NCBI GenBank assembly: GCA_965214615.1
Contig: OZ243952.1
Span: 2,294,001-2,358,000, forward strand
Origin: CBDAUN01 sp965214615
Lineage (GTDB): Bacteria > Pseudomonadota > Gammaproteobacteria > Arenicellales > JAJDZL01
Direction of reading: 5' to 3'
DNA length: 64,000 nucleotides
A program made the position numbers and the translations under genes. Below the pieces are notes generated by a model, which worked only from the letters and a program-made list of their open reading frames with translations, searched no databases and was not told the origin of the DNA. The number at the start of each line of letters is the position of its first letter. Position 1 is the first letter of the stretch. Positions 27,672 to 36,783 of this stretch are shown piece after piece.

Positions 27672-28236
27672 TCCGTCAACCCGTAGTGGACTTCAAATTT
27701 GGCAGCTTCGAGCCCAATTCAGGCAGCAGCAGTGAACCATCGTATCCGTTCAGTTGTAAAGCGAAACAAGATATCGTTTCGAGCATGCAGGAAAATAGCA
27801 GGAAATTCAACCATGGCTGCGAACATGATCGATTGGCGGGCATTTCATTCGACCAACTGCACAGCCGCAACCCATGCACAGGTGTTCTAGTCGCAAGATC
27901 AACAGGCAGCACCCGAGACAGTCCGGCATAGAAGGTGCGAAGGATCGTTGATTGCCGAAGTGCGCAAATGCTGGCATCTTTTTGTGCGATATTGCCGGTA
28001 CTCGAATATTTGATATTCCTTGAGTCTGCCAATCGCACGGAATGTTAAAATCTGAACCTGCTTGGCCCGATTCGCACGCTCCCTGCTGATTTCGAAATCG
28101 CAAGATCTAAATCAACCGAAAACGCAAAGCTCTGGGCGCCAGACCCGAGCCATGAGCAAAATGAAGCCGGGCATGAGTCTGAACGACCACTTCGCAGCCA
28201 ATTTCAATCAACACGACTCAAAAGAATTTTGCAGCA
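27672..28236. other. Non-coding interval before the RND adaptor gene
   Basis: About 565 bases with no convincing coding sequence or RNA gene. A weak promoter candidate for the downstream gene is TTGAGT near 28020 with TAAAAT at 28046-28051, though the spacing of about 20 bases is long. Confidence 0.5.
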
Positions 28237-29487
28237 ATGAATCGCGCCACTGCCATATCCGCAGCCGCCGCTATCGCAATACTTGCAGGAGGAGCCGGCT
28301 ACCTTTGGTACGAGGGCAACCCCGCGTCTACTCTCGACGATGCCGTCTTGACAGCGCAAGAGGAAGTCTTGCCGGTCAGAACACAGCCAATTGCGCTGCA
28401 AAGCCATACGCCAGAATTGCAGTTGCTCGGGCGCGTCGTTTCATCTTCCCAAGCAAGAATGTCCTCAATTCTTGATGCCGGCGTTGTCCGGGTGAATGTT
28501 GTCGAAGGACAGCGTGTGAATGAAGGCGATGCGCTGGTCGAACTCGACCCGCGCAACATCGAAACCCAAGTCAGTCAGTTGCGAGCCGATGCGCAGCGAA
28601 TCAAGGCGCTCGTGCACGATGAGCACCTAAGGCTGAAAACAGATTCCGAGGAACTGGCTCATGTTGAAAAACTGCTGCAAGTCGCAATCGAGTCGCGAAA
28701 GCGCATCGAACTGCTCCGGTCGAAGAAAATTACCCAGTTCGCGGAATATCAGACAGCGCTGCTTGCCGAAGAACGCGCCCGTCTTGCCGTCACCCGCCGC
28801 AAATCCTCCATTCGCGAACACAACACCCGAATGGCGCAACTGCAAGCCGATTCCCGGCGCATTGCCGTTTCGCTCGAAAACGCCATCGCAGACCTTGAAG
28901 ACACCGTAATCAATTCGCCGTTTTCAGGACGCATCACCGCTGTCCATGTCGCTGAAGGCGGACGGGTTCGAACCGGCAGCCCGGTATTGGACATGTACGA
29001 CGATTCAGCTGTGGAAATTCAGAGCCTGATTCCGACGCGCTACCTGCCTGCTGTTCGAAGCCGAAATTCCGGCGGTCCCGAACCTGACGCCGTGGCAACT
29101 ATCGACGGAGTTCGGCTTGAACTGAAAATCGACCGGTTTGCCGCAGTGGTCACACCAGGGCGCGGCGGCATTGATGCCTACTTTCGAATCATGGGCGGCG
29201 ATTTTTATCCGGTACTCGGACGGACCGTCGACATCAATCTGACACTAGCGCCGCTTGATGACACAATTGCAGTACCGCGAAACGCGATCTACAGCCATGA
29301 CCGAATCTACAAGATTGCGGACGGACGATTGAAATCGGCTTTGATTTCACGCCATGGACAATTCGACATGGACGGCGCCACCTATGTCATCGCCACCAGC
29401 GACCAGATCCGGTCAGACGAACTGATCGTCACTTCGAGACTCGCCGATCCGGTTGACGGCATCAAGGTTCAGGTGCTGCCCGATTAG
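28237..29487 (+). CDS. HlyD/RND-type efflux periplasmic adaptor
   Basis: A 416-residue membrane-fusion protein. An N-terminal signal-anchor helix (about residues 7-25) is followed by a split biotinyl-lipoyl-like domain (VVSSSQARMSSILDAGVVRV ... INSPFSGRITAVHVAEGGRV) flanking a coiled-coil hairpin of about residues 115-220, then beta-barrel and membrane-proximal domains. It normally links an inner-membrane RND or ABC exporter to an outer-membrane channel. No pump or TolC-like gene is adjacent: the next gene is on the opposite strand. No obvious Shine-Dalgarno site precedes ATG 28237. Confidence 0.87.
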   Translation: MNRATAISAAAAIAILAGGAGYLWYEGNPASTLDDAVLTAQEEVLPVRTQPIALQSHTPELQLLGRVVSSSQARMSSILDAGVVRVNVVEGQRVNEGDALVELDPRNIETQVSQLRADAQRIKALVHDEHLRLKTDSEELAHVEKLLQVAIESRKRIELLRSKKITQFAEYQTALLAEERARLAVTRRKSSIREHNTRMAQLQADSRRIAVSLENAIADLEDTVINSPFSGRITAVHVAEGGRVRTGSPVLDMYDDSAVEIQSLIPTRYLPAVRSRNSGGPEPDAVATIDGVRLELKIDRFAAVVTPGRGGIDAYFRIMGGDFYPVLGRTVDINLTLAPLDDTIAVPRNAIYSHDRIYKIADGRLKSALISRHGQFDMDGATYVIATSDQIRSDELIVTSRLADPVDGIKVQVLPD

Positions 29488-29526
29488 TCGAGTCGATATA
29501 TGCCGGCGGCTCACCTTCCAGCAAAG

Positions 29527-30396
29527 CTACGCCCGCAACTCGATGGCAATCGGCTTGTGGTCTGATCCGTCAGCTTCGCTGTAGATTTGCGCACATTTGA
29601 TCCGGCTCGCCAAAGACGTGCTCACAAAGCAGTAATCCATTCGCACGTCTTCACCGCGTCGCTCCGCCGTCGCTCCGCTTAATTCCCGATTGCCAGACCA
29701 GACCCACGAATCCACGAATCCAGTCGGATTGACCACCCTGCCGCCGTAATCCGACTTCGGGCCGACAATTCGGTCATACTCGGTCGAATCCGGAGAAAAA
29801 TTAAAGTCGCCCATCAATATGGCTTCGGGCGGCAGCGGACAATTCCCGCCTTGCGAAGCAAAATCCGTCCCCTCGGGATCGCCGGCAATCGGCGCTCCTT
29901 CCAAAACGGCGCTATGATGCAGTTGCACAATTCTGTCCACCTGCTGCAGCCGTTCTTCGGCGCTGATGTGGGTCAAGTGTATCGAATAGACCCGAATTGC
30001 GAGATCCCCGCACTGAATCACGCCTTCTACCGCGGTCCGCTGAATGCTCAATGGTCCAATCGAACCGTACTTGGGCAGAAAATGAACGCGCGACGCCAGG
30101 ACCGGCGTCTTTGAAAGAAGCATATTGCCGAATTGCTGACGGCGATGCACGATGGTTCCGTCCGCAAGCGCTTGGTCGGCGTCAATATCGACACCGGCGC
30201 CATACACCCAGTGATAGCCCTTCAATCTAGCGGCAATCTCGTGGACCTGATCGGTGTACCCGGTGCGGGGAAAATAGCGCTCAACCTCTTGCAAGGCTAT
30301 GACATCGGCACCGCGAACCGTGTCAGCGATCCTGCCATAGTCGACTATGCCGTCCAGTCCGCGCCCGAATTGAATGTTGTAGGAAACGAATTTCAT
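29527..30396 (-). CDS. Endonuclease/exonuclease/phosphatase-family phosphodiesterase
   Basis: A 289-residue EEP-fold enzyme. Metal and catalytic residues are visible in FVSYNIQFGRG, IALQEVERYF, VYSIHLTHISAEER, LMGDFNFSPDSTEYDRI and the terminal DGSDHKPIAIEL. These match Mg2+-dependent phosphodiesterases ranging from DNA repair nucleases to sphingomyelinase-like lipases. There is no signal peptide, so it is cytoplasmic. Substrate is not predictable. It converges with the RND adaptor gene (39 bases) and lies 210 bases after the ABC operon. Confidence 0.85.
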   Translation of the reverse strand: MKFVSYNIQFGRGLDGIVDYGRIADTVRGADVIALQEVERYFPRTGYTDQVHEIAARLKGYHWVYGAGVDIDADQALADGTIVHRRQQFGNMLLSKTPVLASRVHFLPKYGSIGPLSIQRTAVEGVIQCGDLAIRVYSIHLTHISAEERLQQVDRIVQLHHSAVLEGAPIAGDPEGTDFASQGGNCPLPPEAILMGDFNFSPDSTEYDRIVGPKSDYGGRVVNPTGFVDSWVWSGNRELSGATAERRGEDVRMDYCFVSTSLASRIKCAQIYSEADGSDHKPIAIELRA

Positions 30397-30606
30397 TGCA
30401 AAGTTCCAGCCTGCCTAGGATATCGCGCTCTCTCGGTTCGGCGGTCGCGAAATGATGCAAGACAGGACAGTGCCGGTGCCGCACGGGGCCCGCATTCAAA
30501 TTCCAATATTCGGGTCGAAAGAACGCAACCGCCGCATTGCCAAGCCAGATCCGCAATTAAGACTTGAATCACTTCCATAATCCGCTCCGACGTAATCAAT
30601 CGGAAT

Positions 30607-32226
30607 TCACGCAGAAGCAGTGCGACGATTCTCCAATAGCCTGTCAAGCCAGTCCGGATCCATTTCCGGTACCGAACTGAGCAGCAGTTCGGTATATTCG
30701 TGATGCGGGGGAGAAAAGACCTCGTCCCGATCGCCGCTTTCGACAATTCGTCCTTTGAGCATGACAACAATCTCGTCTGCGATCGCCTTCACAGTTGCAA
30801 GGTCGTGCGTAATGAACAAATATGTAATGTTCAACTCTACCTGCAATCGGTGCAAAAGCTTGAGAATCTCTTCGGCGACCAGCTGGTCTAGCGCGGATGT
30901 GACTTCGTCGCATATGATCACTTCGGGACTTGCGGCAAGTGCCCGTGCAATGCATACCCGCTGCTTCTGCCCGCCTGAGAGCTCCGGCGTAAAGCGGTCG
31001 ACATAGCTGGACGGCAATTCGATCATCTCCAGCAGTTCCTTAACCCGGGTGTCGCGCTGAGCCCCTGTCATATTGAAATAAAAGCCGAGCGGACGGCCTA
31101 TGACTTCACCTACCTTCTGGCGCGGATTCAAGGCGACATCAGGCATCTGATAAATCATTTGAAGATTTCTCAGCTGATCTTTCGTCCGATCCTTGTACGA
31201 CCCTGGCAACGGCTCCCCGTCATATTTCACTTCACCGCGCATCGGCGGCAGCAGACCCGTAATCGCCCGTGCCAAAGTGCTTTTGCCGCTTCCGGACTCG
31301 CCCACGATTGCTATGGTCCGTCCCGGGTGCACATCAAGATTGATGTCATCAAGCACCTTCACACCATCCCCATAGGCCGCATGCAAGTCGCGCACTGCAA
31401 TGAGCGCAGTGTCGTCGGCTTGGATGTCCGAAGAGTCCTTGCGGAACGTTCGCACAGCCATCAATTCTCTCGTGTACTGCTTTGTCGGCGCTTCAAGAAT
31501 ATCCCGTGTCCGACCTTGCTCTACAAGGTCGCCATGACGCAGCACCATGATGCGGTCCGCCAACTGCACCACCACTGCAAGATCATGCGTAATGTAGATC
31601 GCCGCCGTATTGAACTGGGTGACCACATCCTTGATGGCTGCAAGCACTTCGATCTGCGTTGTGACATCCAAGGCAGTAGTGGGCTCGTCAAAAACGATCA
31701 GGTCAGGCTCGCACGACATCGCCATTGCAACCATGGCCCGCTGCAGCTGTCCACCGGAAACCTGATGCGGGAAACGGCCTCCGATATGTTCGGGATTCGG
31801 CAATTCCAGACGTGCGTAGATCGCTCTGGCATTGTTTGCGGCCTGCTGGAATTTCATCACGCCGTGCTGTACCGGAGTTTCGGCGTACTGATCGAGCAGT
31901 CGATGCGCCGGATTGAATGACGCTGCGGCGCTTTGCGCGACGTAGGACATTCTCACTCCCCTGATATCGCGAAGCTGATCGGACGTCTGCTCGTGTATCG
32001 CAATGCCGTCAAAATCGATCGTGCCGCCGACAATCCTGCATCCCGGGCGCGTGTATCCCATTGCCGCGATGCCTATCGTCGACTTGCCTGCGCCGGACTC
32101 TCCGATCAGGCCGAGCACCTCTCCCCGGTCAAGGTCGAGATCAACGCCGTCTACAATCGGTTTCCATGTATCGTCTGCGAATCCGTCGATTCTCAGTCCG
32201 CGCATCGTCAGCAGCCGGTCGCTCAT
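30607..32226 (-). CDS. Peptide/opine-type ABC transporter ATPase with two nucleotide-binding domains
   Basis: A 539-residue fused DppD-DppF type ATPase. Domain 1 has Walker A GESGAGKSTIG near residue 37, signature VSGGQLQRAMVAMAM and Walker B LIVFDEPTTALD; domain 2 has GESGSGKSTLARAI, LSGGQKQRVCIARAL and VIICDEVTSALD. Both appear catalytically intact. The ATG at 32226 overlaps the permease stop by one base (TGATG), indicating translational coupling. It energises the importer encoded by the next three genes. Confidence 0.94.
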   Translation of the reverse strand: MSDRLLTMRGLRIDGFADDTWKPIVDGVDLDLDRGEVLGLIGESGAGKSTIGIAAMGYTRPGCRIVGGTIDFDGIAIHEQTSDQLRDIRGVRMSYVAQSAAASFNPAHRLLDQYAETPVQHGVMKFQQAANNARAIYARLELPNPEHIGGRFPHQVSGGQLQRAMVAMAMSCEPDLIVFDEPTTALDVTTQIEVLAAIKDVVTQFNTAAIYITHDLAVVVQLADRIMVLRHGDLVEQGRTRDILEAPTKQYTRELMAVRTFRKDSSDIQADDTALIAVRDLHAAYGDGVKVLDDINLDVHPGRTIAIVGESGSGKSTLARAITGLLPPMRGEVKYDGEPLPGSYKDRTKDQLRNLQMIYQMPDVALNPRQKVGEVIGRPLGFYFNMTGAQRDTRVKELLEMIELPSSYVDRFTPELSGGQKQRVCIARALAASPEVIICDEVTSALDQLVAEEILKLLHRLQVELNITYLFITHDLATVKAIADEIVVMLKGRIVESGDRDEVFSPPHHEYTELLLSSVPEMDPDWLDRLLENRRTASA

Positions 32227-33065
32227 CAATACTCCTCGCGCAAGCCCGCAGTCTTTCTCAAGAACCAGTCGACAACCAGATTGACCGCTATCGTCAAAAC
32301 CGCAATAGCCGTCGCCGGCACAAGGGGCGTAAATATGCCATACGTGATCGCTACGCCGTTTTCTCGGACCATGGCGCCCCAATCGGCTGAGGGAGGCTGA
32401 ATCCCGATGCCGAGAAAGCTCAGCGAACTGATAAACAGGAACACAAAGCAGAATCTGAGTCCGAATTCCGCCAGCAGCGGAGTCAGGGTATTGGGGAGAA
32501 CCTCGCGGCGCATGATCCAGGCCAGCCCTTCGCCGCGCAGCCTTGCAACCTCGACGTACTCCATCACATTGATGTCCATCGCCAGTGCGCGGGCAATCCG
32601 GTACACCCGGGTCGAATCAAGTATGGCAATCACGAACACCATCACCGGAATCGAGGTGCCGAAGATCGAAAGCACGATCAACGCAAAAAACAAGGTAGGA
32701 AAAGCCATGATGATGTCGACAACCCTGCTGAGCAGCAAATCGACCCAGCCACCGACTACGGCAGCGAAAAATCCGGCTGCCATGCCCATGGCAAACGCTA
32801 GGAATGTGATGCCAAGGGCCAGAGCGATCGTGTTGCGGGCGCCATACAGCACACGGCTGTATAAATCCCGCCCCAGCTGGTCAAGCCCCAGAAACGTGCC
32901 GCTTTCCGCCGGCGTAGCCCACGGAACCGGTTGCACGACTTCGCTCTCGCCAAAGGGGGCTAGAATGGGTGCAAACAATGCGGCAAACGCATAAACCGCA
33001 ATAACGACGATTCCGATGTGGGCCGGCAGTCCCGCACGTTTCAGCGAATTGAAGAAACGACGCAC
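32226..33065 (-). CDS. Peptide/opine-type ABC transporter permease, DppC-like
   Basis: A 279-residue inner-membrane permease with an N-terminal TM helix (GIVVIAVYAFAALFAPIL), the periplasmic motif TFLGLDQLGRDLYSRVLYGA diagnostic of DppC/OppC, and an EAA loop at YVEVARLRGEGLAWIMRREV. Five further helices follow. It is one base short of separating from the ATPase gene and 13 bases after the DppB-like gene. Confidence 0.93.
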   Translation of the reverse strand: MRRFFNSLKRAGLPAHIGIVVIAVYAFAALFAPILAPFGESEVVQPVPWATPAESGTFLGLDQLGRDLYSRVLYGARNTIALALGITFLAFAMGMAAGFFAAVVGGWVDLLLSRVVDIIMAFPTLFFALIVLSIFGTSIPVMVFVIAILDSTRVYRIARALAMDINVMEYVEVARLRGEGLAWIMRREVLPNTLTPLLAEFGLRFCFVFLFISSLSFLGIGIQPPSADWGAMVRENGVAITYGIFTPLVPATAIAVLTIAVNLVVDWFLRKTAGLREEY

Positions 33066-33078
33066 GGTCCAATTTCTC

Positions 33079-34035
33079 CTAGCGCGGATGCCTCATGCGC
33101 GGATTGCTGACAATTGAAAGAATATCAGCGAGCATATTCAGGAATATGTATGTCGAGCCAAAGATCAAAATGCATGCCTGCACGATCGGCAAATCGCGCG
33201 CAGTCACCGAATCGACCATCAACTGTCCGAGACCGGGATAGATGAACACCACCTCGACCACCACCACGCCTACCACCAGATACGCCAGATTCAATACGAT
33301 TACATTGATAATCGGAGACAGCGCGTTGGGAAGTGCGTGATGAATGATGATCCGCGAACGGGTCAGTCCCTTGAGGTTCGCCATCTCGATATACGGACTC
33401 TGCATCAGATTGATGATGGCCGCACGGGTCATCCGCATCATGTGCGCCACGATCACCAAAGTCAGGGTCGCAATGGGCAGCATCGACGAGTAGAATTTCT
33501 CCACCGCCGACATCGAATCTGAAATGCTGGATATGGCTGGAAATATTTGCCAATTTACAGCGAAAAGAGCGACCAGGATATAGCCAATGAAGAACTCCGG
33601 AAGAGATATCGCCCCCAGAGTCGTCGTAGAGATAATCTTGTCGAGCAACGATTCGCGGTACAGCGCTGCAAGAATGCCGAGAAACAGTGCCAGCGGCACA
33701 GCCACCAGCGCCGACATTGCGGCCAAGTACAGCGTATTGCCAAGACGGGTGGCCATCAAATCCGCGACAGGGCGCGAATTGGCCAGCGAAATTCCCATGT
33801 CGCCCTGAACGAACCCGCTAAGCCACTCCCAGTATCGGACCAGAATCGGTCGGTCCAGGCCCAGTTGACTGCGTATCGCGGCAACGGTTTCAGGGGTTGC
33901 AGCCTGGCCAAGGCGCTGCTCGGCAAAATCGCCGGGCAGCGCTTCAACCGCTAAGGATATCAGCAGCGTAATGACGATCAGCGTGACTAGGCCGAACGCT
34001 GTTCTGCGTGCAATAAGCCCGAATAATCCCATCAA
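33079..34035 (-). CDS. Peptide/opine-type ABC transporter permease, DppB-like
   Basis: A 318-residue permease with N-terminal TM helix (residues about 8-30), the DppB periplasmic motif QLGLDRPILVRYWEWLSGFV, GDMGISLANSRPV, and an EAA-type loop near EMANLKGLTRSRIIIHHALP. It pairs with the DppC-like subunit. It follows the binding-protein gene by 50 bases in the same operon. Confidence 0.93.
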   Translation of the reverse strand: MMGLFGLIARRTAFGLVTLIVITLLISLAVEALPGDFAEQRLGQAATPETVAAIRSQLGLDRPILVRYWEWLSGFVQGDMGISLANSRPVADLMATRLGNTLYLAAMSALVAVPLALFLGILAALYRESLLDKIISTTTLGAISLPEFFIGYILVALFAVNWQIFPAISSISDSMSAVEKFYSSMLPIATLTLVIVAHMMRMTRAAIINLMQSPYIEMANLKGLTRSRIIIHHALPNALSPIINVIVLNLAYLVVGVVVVEVVFIYPGLGQLMVDSVTARDLPIVQACILIFGSTYIFLNMLADILSIVSNPRMRHPR

Positions 34036-34085
34036 GCAGAGATTCTTCGATCACCAATTGAACGGATACGCGCGATTGCTGTTCG

Positions 34086-35663
34086 CTAGGCAAAACTCCA
34101 GCGTTCGACCGCCTTCATTCCATCAAGCTCCCAATTTGAGCCGATCGTTTCCGGCAGCGCGATCGAATCCGAAACGCCCATCAGGTCGGCTGCAAACAGA
34201 GGCACGACGGTACCGCCTTCCTCCCAGTGCAAACGCTGCATTTCCCAATACATGTCCTTGCGCTTGGCTTCGTCAACCTCAGCACGGGCAGCGACCAGCA
34301 ACTCCTGGAATCTGGCATTGTTCCAGTTGTTGTCGTTCCATGCGCCGCCGTGCTCGTAGGCGATGGTCCACATCCAATCCTGTGTCGGACGACCTGACCA
34401 GTAGCACATGCTCCAATTCTTGGTCTGCCAGACATCTTTCCAGTAGCCGTCATTCGACTCGCGAATCACATTGACGGCGATTCCTGCCTTCGCGGCGTGC
34501 TCGCGAACTAGAACTGCGGCATCGACGGCGCCGTCAAAAGCGGCATCGGCGGCGGACAGTTCGACAGAAAGTCCAGACATTCCGGCTTCCTTGAGCAAAA
34601 ATGCAGCCTGATCCGGATCATATTCGCGCTGCGGCAATTCGTTGTTATAGAACTGCTGATTGACCCCAATCGGCAGATCATTGCCGACTCGGCCATGGCC
34701 GCCAAGAACGGTTGCCAGCAAGGCTTCCCGATCAATCGCCAGACGCAGCGCCTGCCTGACTTTCACATTGTCATATGGCGGATTGTTGACCAGCATCGGA
34801 ATTGAATAGTGCTTGGTTCCGACAATCTTTTGAACCGATACCCCAGGCGCCTTGTCCAGCAGCAGCGCTGTCCTTTGATTCACCCGGTTGGTGGCGTCAA
34901 CCTGCCCCGTCTTTAATGCATTGTCGCGGGCCGCGGCATCGGGGATCACCGTTATCGTAACGCCGTCGAAATACGGCAACCCTTCTTTGAAGTAGTTCGG
35001 ATTCCGCTCTGTCTCACTGCGAACACCAGGCTCGTAGGACACCAGCTTCATCGGTCCTGTACCTATGCCGGACTCCCATCCATCAGTCGGAAAGATTGAT
35101 GCGTGGTAGTCGCTCAGAATCCATGGAAAATCCGCATTGCCGGCCTTCAGCGTAAAGTGGATCGTGTAATCGCCGTCCGCCTTCATTGATTCGATCTGCC
35201 TCATCTGGTCGGCAATCGCAGAAGTGGAATCTTCCCGTATATGGTGCTGGTACGAACTGATCACATCAGCCGCGGTCATGGTCTTTCCGTTATGGAACTC
35301 CACGTCCTTGCGCAACTCAACAACCCAGTCTACGGCATCGCTGGTGTCCCATGACTCTGCAAGCTCGCCAGCCAGAGAGCCGTCTGGGCGGACTTCTGTC
35401 AGATAATTGCGAAGCTGGTATTCCAGACAAATTGGCACCGAATCAAGATGCGTTCCCGGATCCAGCGAATCCGACGTGGCTCCGCCGCCCATGCCAAGTT
35501 TCAATATGCCGCCGCGCTTGCGCTCCATGCCGTAGGCCAGCCCGGAAAACATCATTCCGGGAGCCGCGACTGCTGCACCCATGGCCGCCGAACGCGCAAG
35601 AAATTCCCTGCGGCTGATGCTTCCTGTTCTAAACGCTCTTTCGATTTCGTGCATTGTCTTCAT
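34086..35663 (-). CDS. Peptide/opine-type ABC transporter solute-binding protein (family 5), Tat-exported
   Basis: A 525-residue SBP_bac_5 protein. The N-terminus carries a twin-arginine motif (SISRREFLARSAAMG) and hydrophobic stretch, so it is probably exported folded by Tat. Family features include VDWVVELRKDVEFHNGKTMT, the DVISSYQHHI helix and LRLAIDREALLATVLGGHG. The substrate may be a peptide, opine, amide or sugar-acid conjugate; adjacent FAH and enolase-superfamily genes suggest a carboxylated small molecule. It is the first gene of the importer operon. Confidence 0.93.
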   Translation of the reverse strand: MKTMHEIERAFRTGSISRREFLARSAAMGAAVAAPGMMFSGLAYGMERKRGGILKLGMGGGATSDSLDPGTHLDSVPICLEYQLRNYLTEVRPDGSLAGELAESWDTSDAVDWVVELRKDVEFHNGKTMTAADVISSYQHHIREDSTSAIADQMRQIESMKADGDYTIHFTLKAGNADFPWILSDYHASIFPTDGWESGIGTGPMKLVSYEPGVRSETERNPNYFKEGLPYFDGVTITVIPDAAARDNALKTGQVDATNRVNQRTALLLDKAPGVSVQKIVGTKHYSIPMLVNNPPYDNVKVRQALRLAIDREALLATVLGGHGRVGNDLPIGVNQQFYNNELPQREYDPDQAAFLLKEAGMSGLSVELSAADAAFDGAVDAAVLVREHAAKAGIAVNVIRESNDGYWKDVWQTKNWSMCYWSGRPTQDWMWTIAYEHGGAWNDNNWNNARFQELLVAARAEVDEAKRKDMYWEMQRLHWEEGGTVVPLFAADLMGVSDSIALPETIGSNWELDGMKAVERWSFA

Positions 35664-35836
35664 AAATTCGTCTCCGATAATTAATTTTCTTTTCCGGGAT
35701 GCCGTTGGCAGTCAACCGTGCTGAGATTCCCGAGTTCTGCAGAAAGGAAGTACAGGCTTTGGCCAATCTGTTTCGATTATCCGGCCTCGACTTTCATCAG
35801 CAGGCCAGCCTTATGCGGCCCGTCTATTTGCATTTG

Positions 35837-35842
35837 AGTATA
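35837..35842 (-). promoter_or_regulatory. Candidate -10 element for the ABC importer operon
   Basis: Read on the minus strand, TATACT lies about 175 bases upstream of the binding-protein start, within an AT-rich patch preceded by TGTGT. A TTGAGC lies only 14 bases further upstream, shorter than optimal. Tentative. Confidence 0.3.
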
Positions 35843-35948
35843 ACACAAGACAGAATGCTCAATTCTCGATACCAAACTTCCGCGCAAGCGCGAAGTCAAT
35901 GATTCAAGGCATCCTGCCGGCTCAGCTGCAGCCGTCAATCAGCTGGTG

Positions 35949-36635
35949 TCAAGTCACCGATACCTCAATCTCGGCAACACCTTCGATACCGCCGGTGATG
36001 CGATCGCCTCGGTCAATCGGACCGACGCCGGCGGGCGTGCCCGTATAGATCAGGTCGCCGGCTGCGACAGTGAACAGTTTCGACAGTTCGGCGATAATCT
36101 CCGGCACCGACCAGATCAGCTGACTCAAGTCTCCGCTCTGACGGGTTTCTCCGTTGACATCCAGCCAAATCCGTCCGCTGTCCGGGTGCCCGATCGCAGC
36201 GGCCGGCACAATATTACTGATCGGCGCAGAGTGGTCGAACGATTTTCCGGCCTCCCACGGACGTCCCTGCTTTTTCATCGCCTGCTGCAAGTCGCGCCGG
36301 GTCATGTCGATGCCGGCGGCGTAGCCGTAGACGTGATCAAGCGCGCCGTCGGCATCCAGGTCCGTACCGCCTGAAGCCATGGCGACGACCAGTTCAATTT
36401 CGTAGTGCACATTGCTTGAAAGCGACGGGTAGCGAAACGCCGAACCGCTCGGCAGCAGGGCATCGGAGGGCTTTTGGAAGAAAAACGGCTTCTCGCGGTT
36501 CGGGTCGTGCCCCATTTCCCGGGCATGCTCGGCGTAGTTTCTTCCGACCAGATAAATTCTTCGTACCGGGAACGTTGACGGCGACCCTTCGACCGCGACC
36601 GCTGGCCGCCCTGCATCTGATATTACGTAGCTCAT
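35949..36635 (-). CDS. Fumarylacetoacetate hydrolase-family protein
   Basis: A 228-residue FAH-fold enzyme. Metal-binding residues lie in NVHYEIELVVAM (E-x-E) and in YGYAAGIDMTRRDLQ (D), with WEAGKSFDHSAPISNI and the terminal LIYTGTPAGVGPI also typical. The family includes acylpyruvate hydrolases, isomerases and decarboxylases of 2-oxo acids. AGGAG precedes the ATG at good spacing. The neighbouring enolase-superfamily gene could supply a 2-keto-3-deoxy acid for it to process; this pathway is inferred. Confidence 0.9.
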   Translation of the reverse strand: MSYVISDAGRPAVAVEGSPSTFPVRRIYLVGRNYAEHAREMGHDPNREKPFFFQKPSDALLPSGSAFRYPSLSSNVHYEIELVVAMASGGTDLDADGALDHVYGYAAGIDMTRRDLQQAMKKQGRPWEAGKSFDHSAPISNIVPAAAIGHPDSGRIWLDVNGETRQSGDLSQLIWSVPEIIAELSKLFTVAAGDLIYTGTPAGVGPIDRGDRITGGIEGVAEIEVSVT

Positions 36636-36783
36636 TTGCTCCTACTCCTTTCTAATCAATATTATGTCTTTACGAAAGCGCGATTCAACCAGCACCGACC
36701 GTGCAATCTCCCAGGTCGCAAGCTGCAAGCCCGCAGACACGCCAGCGTCATTGCGCGATGCTGCCCAGCCGCAGCAGCAAGCG

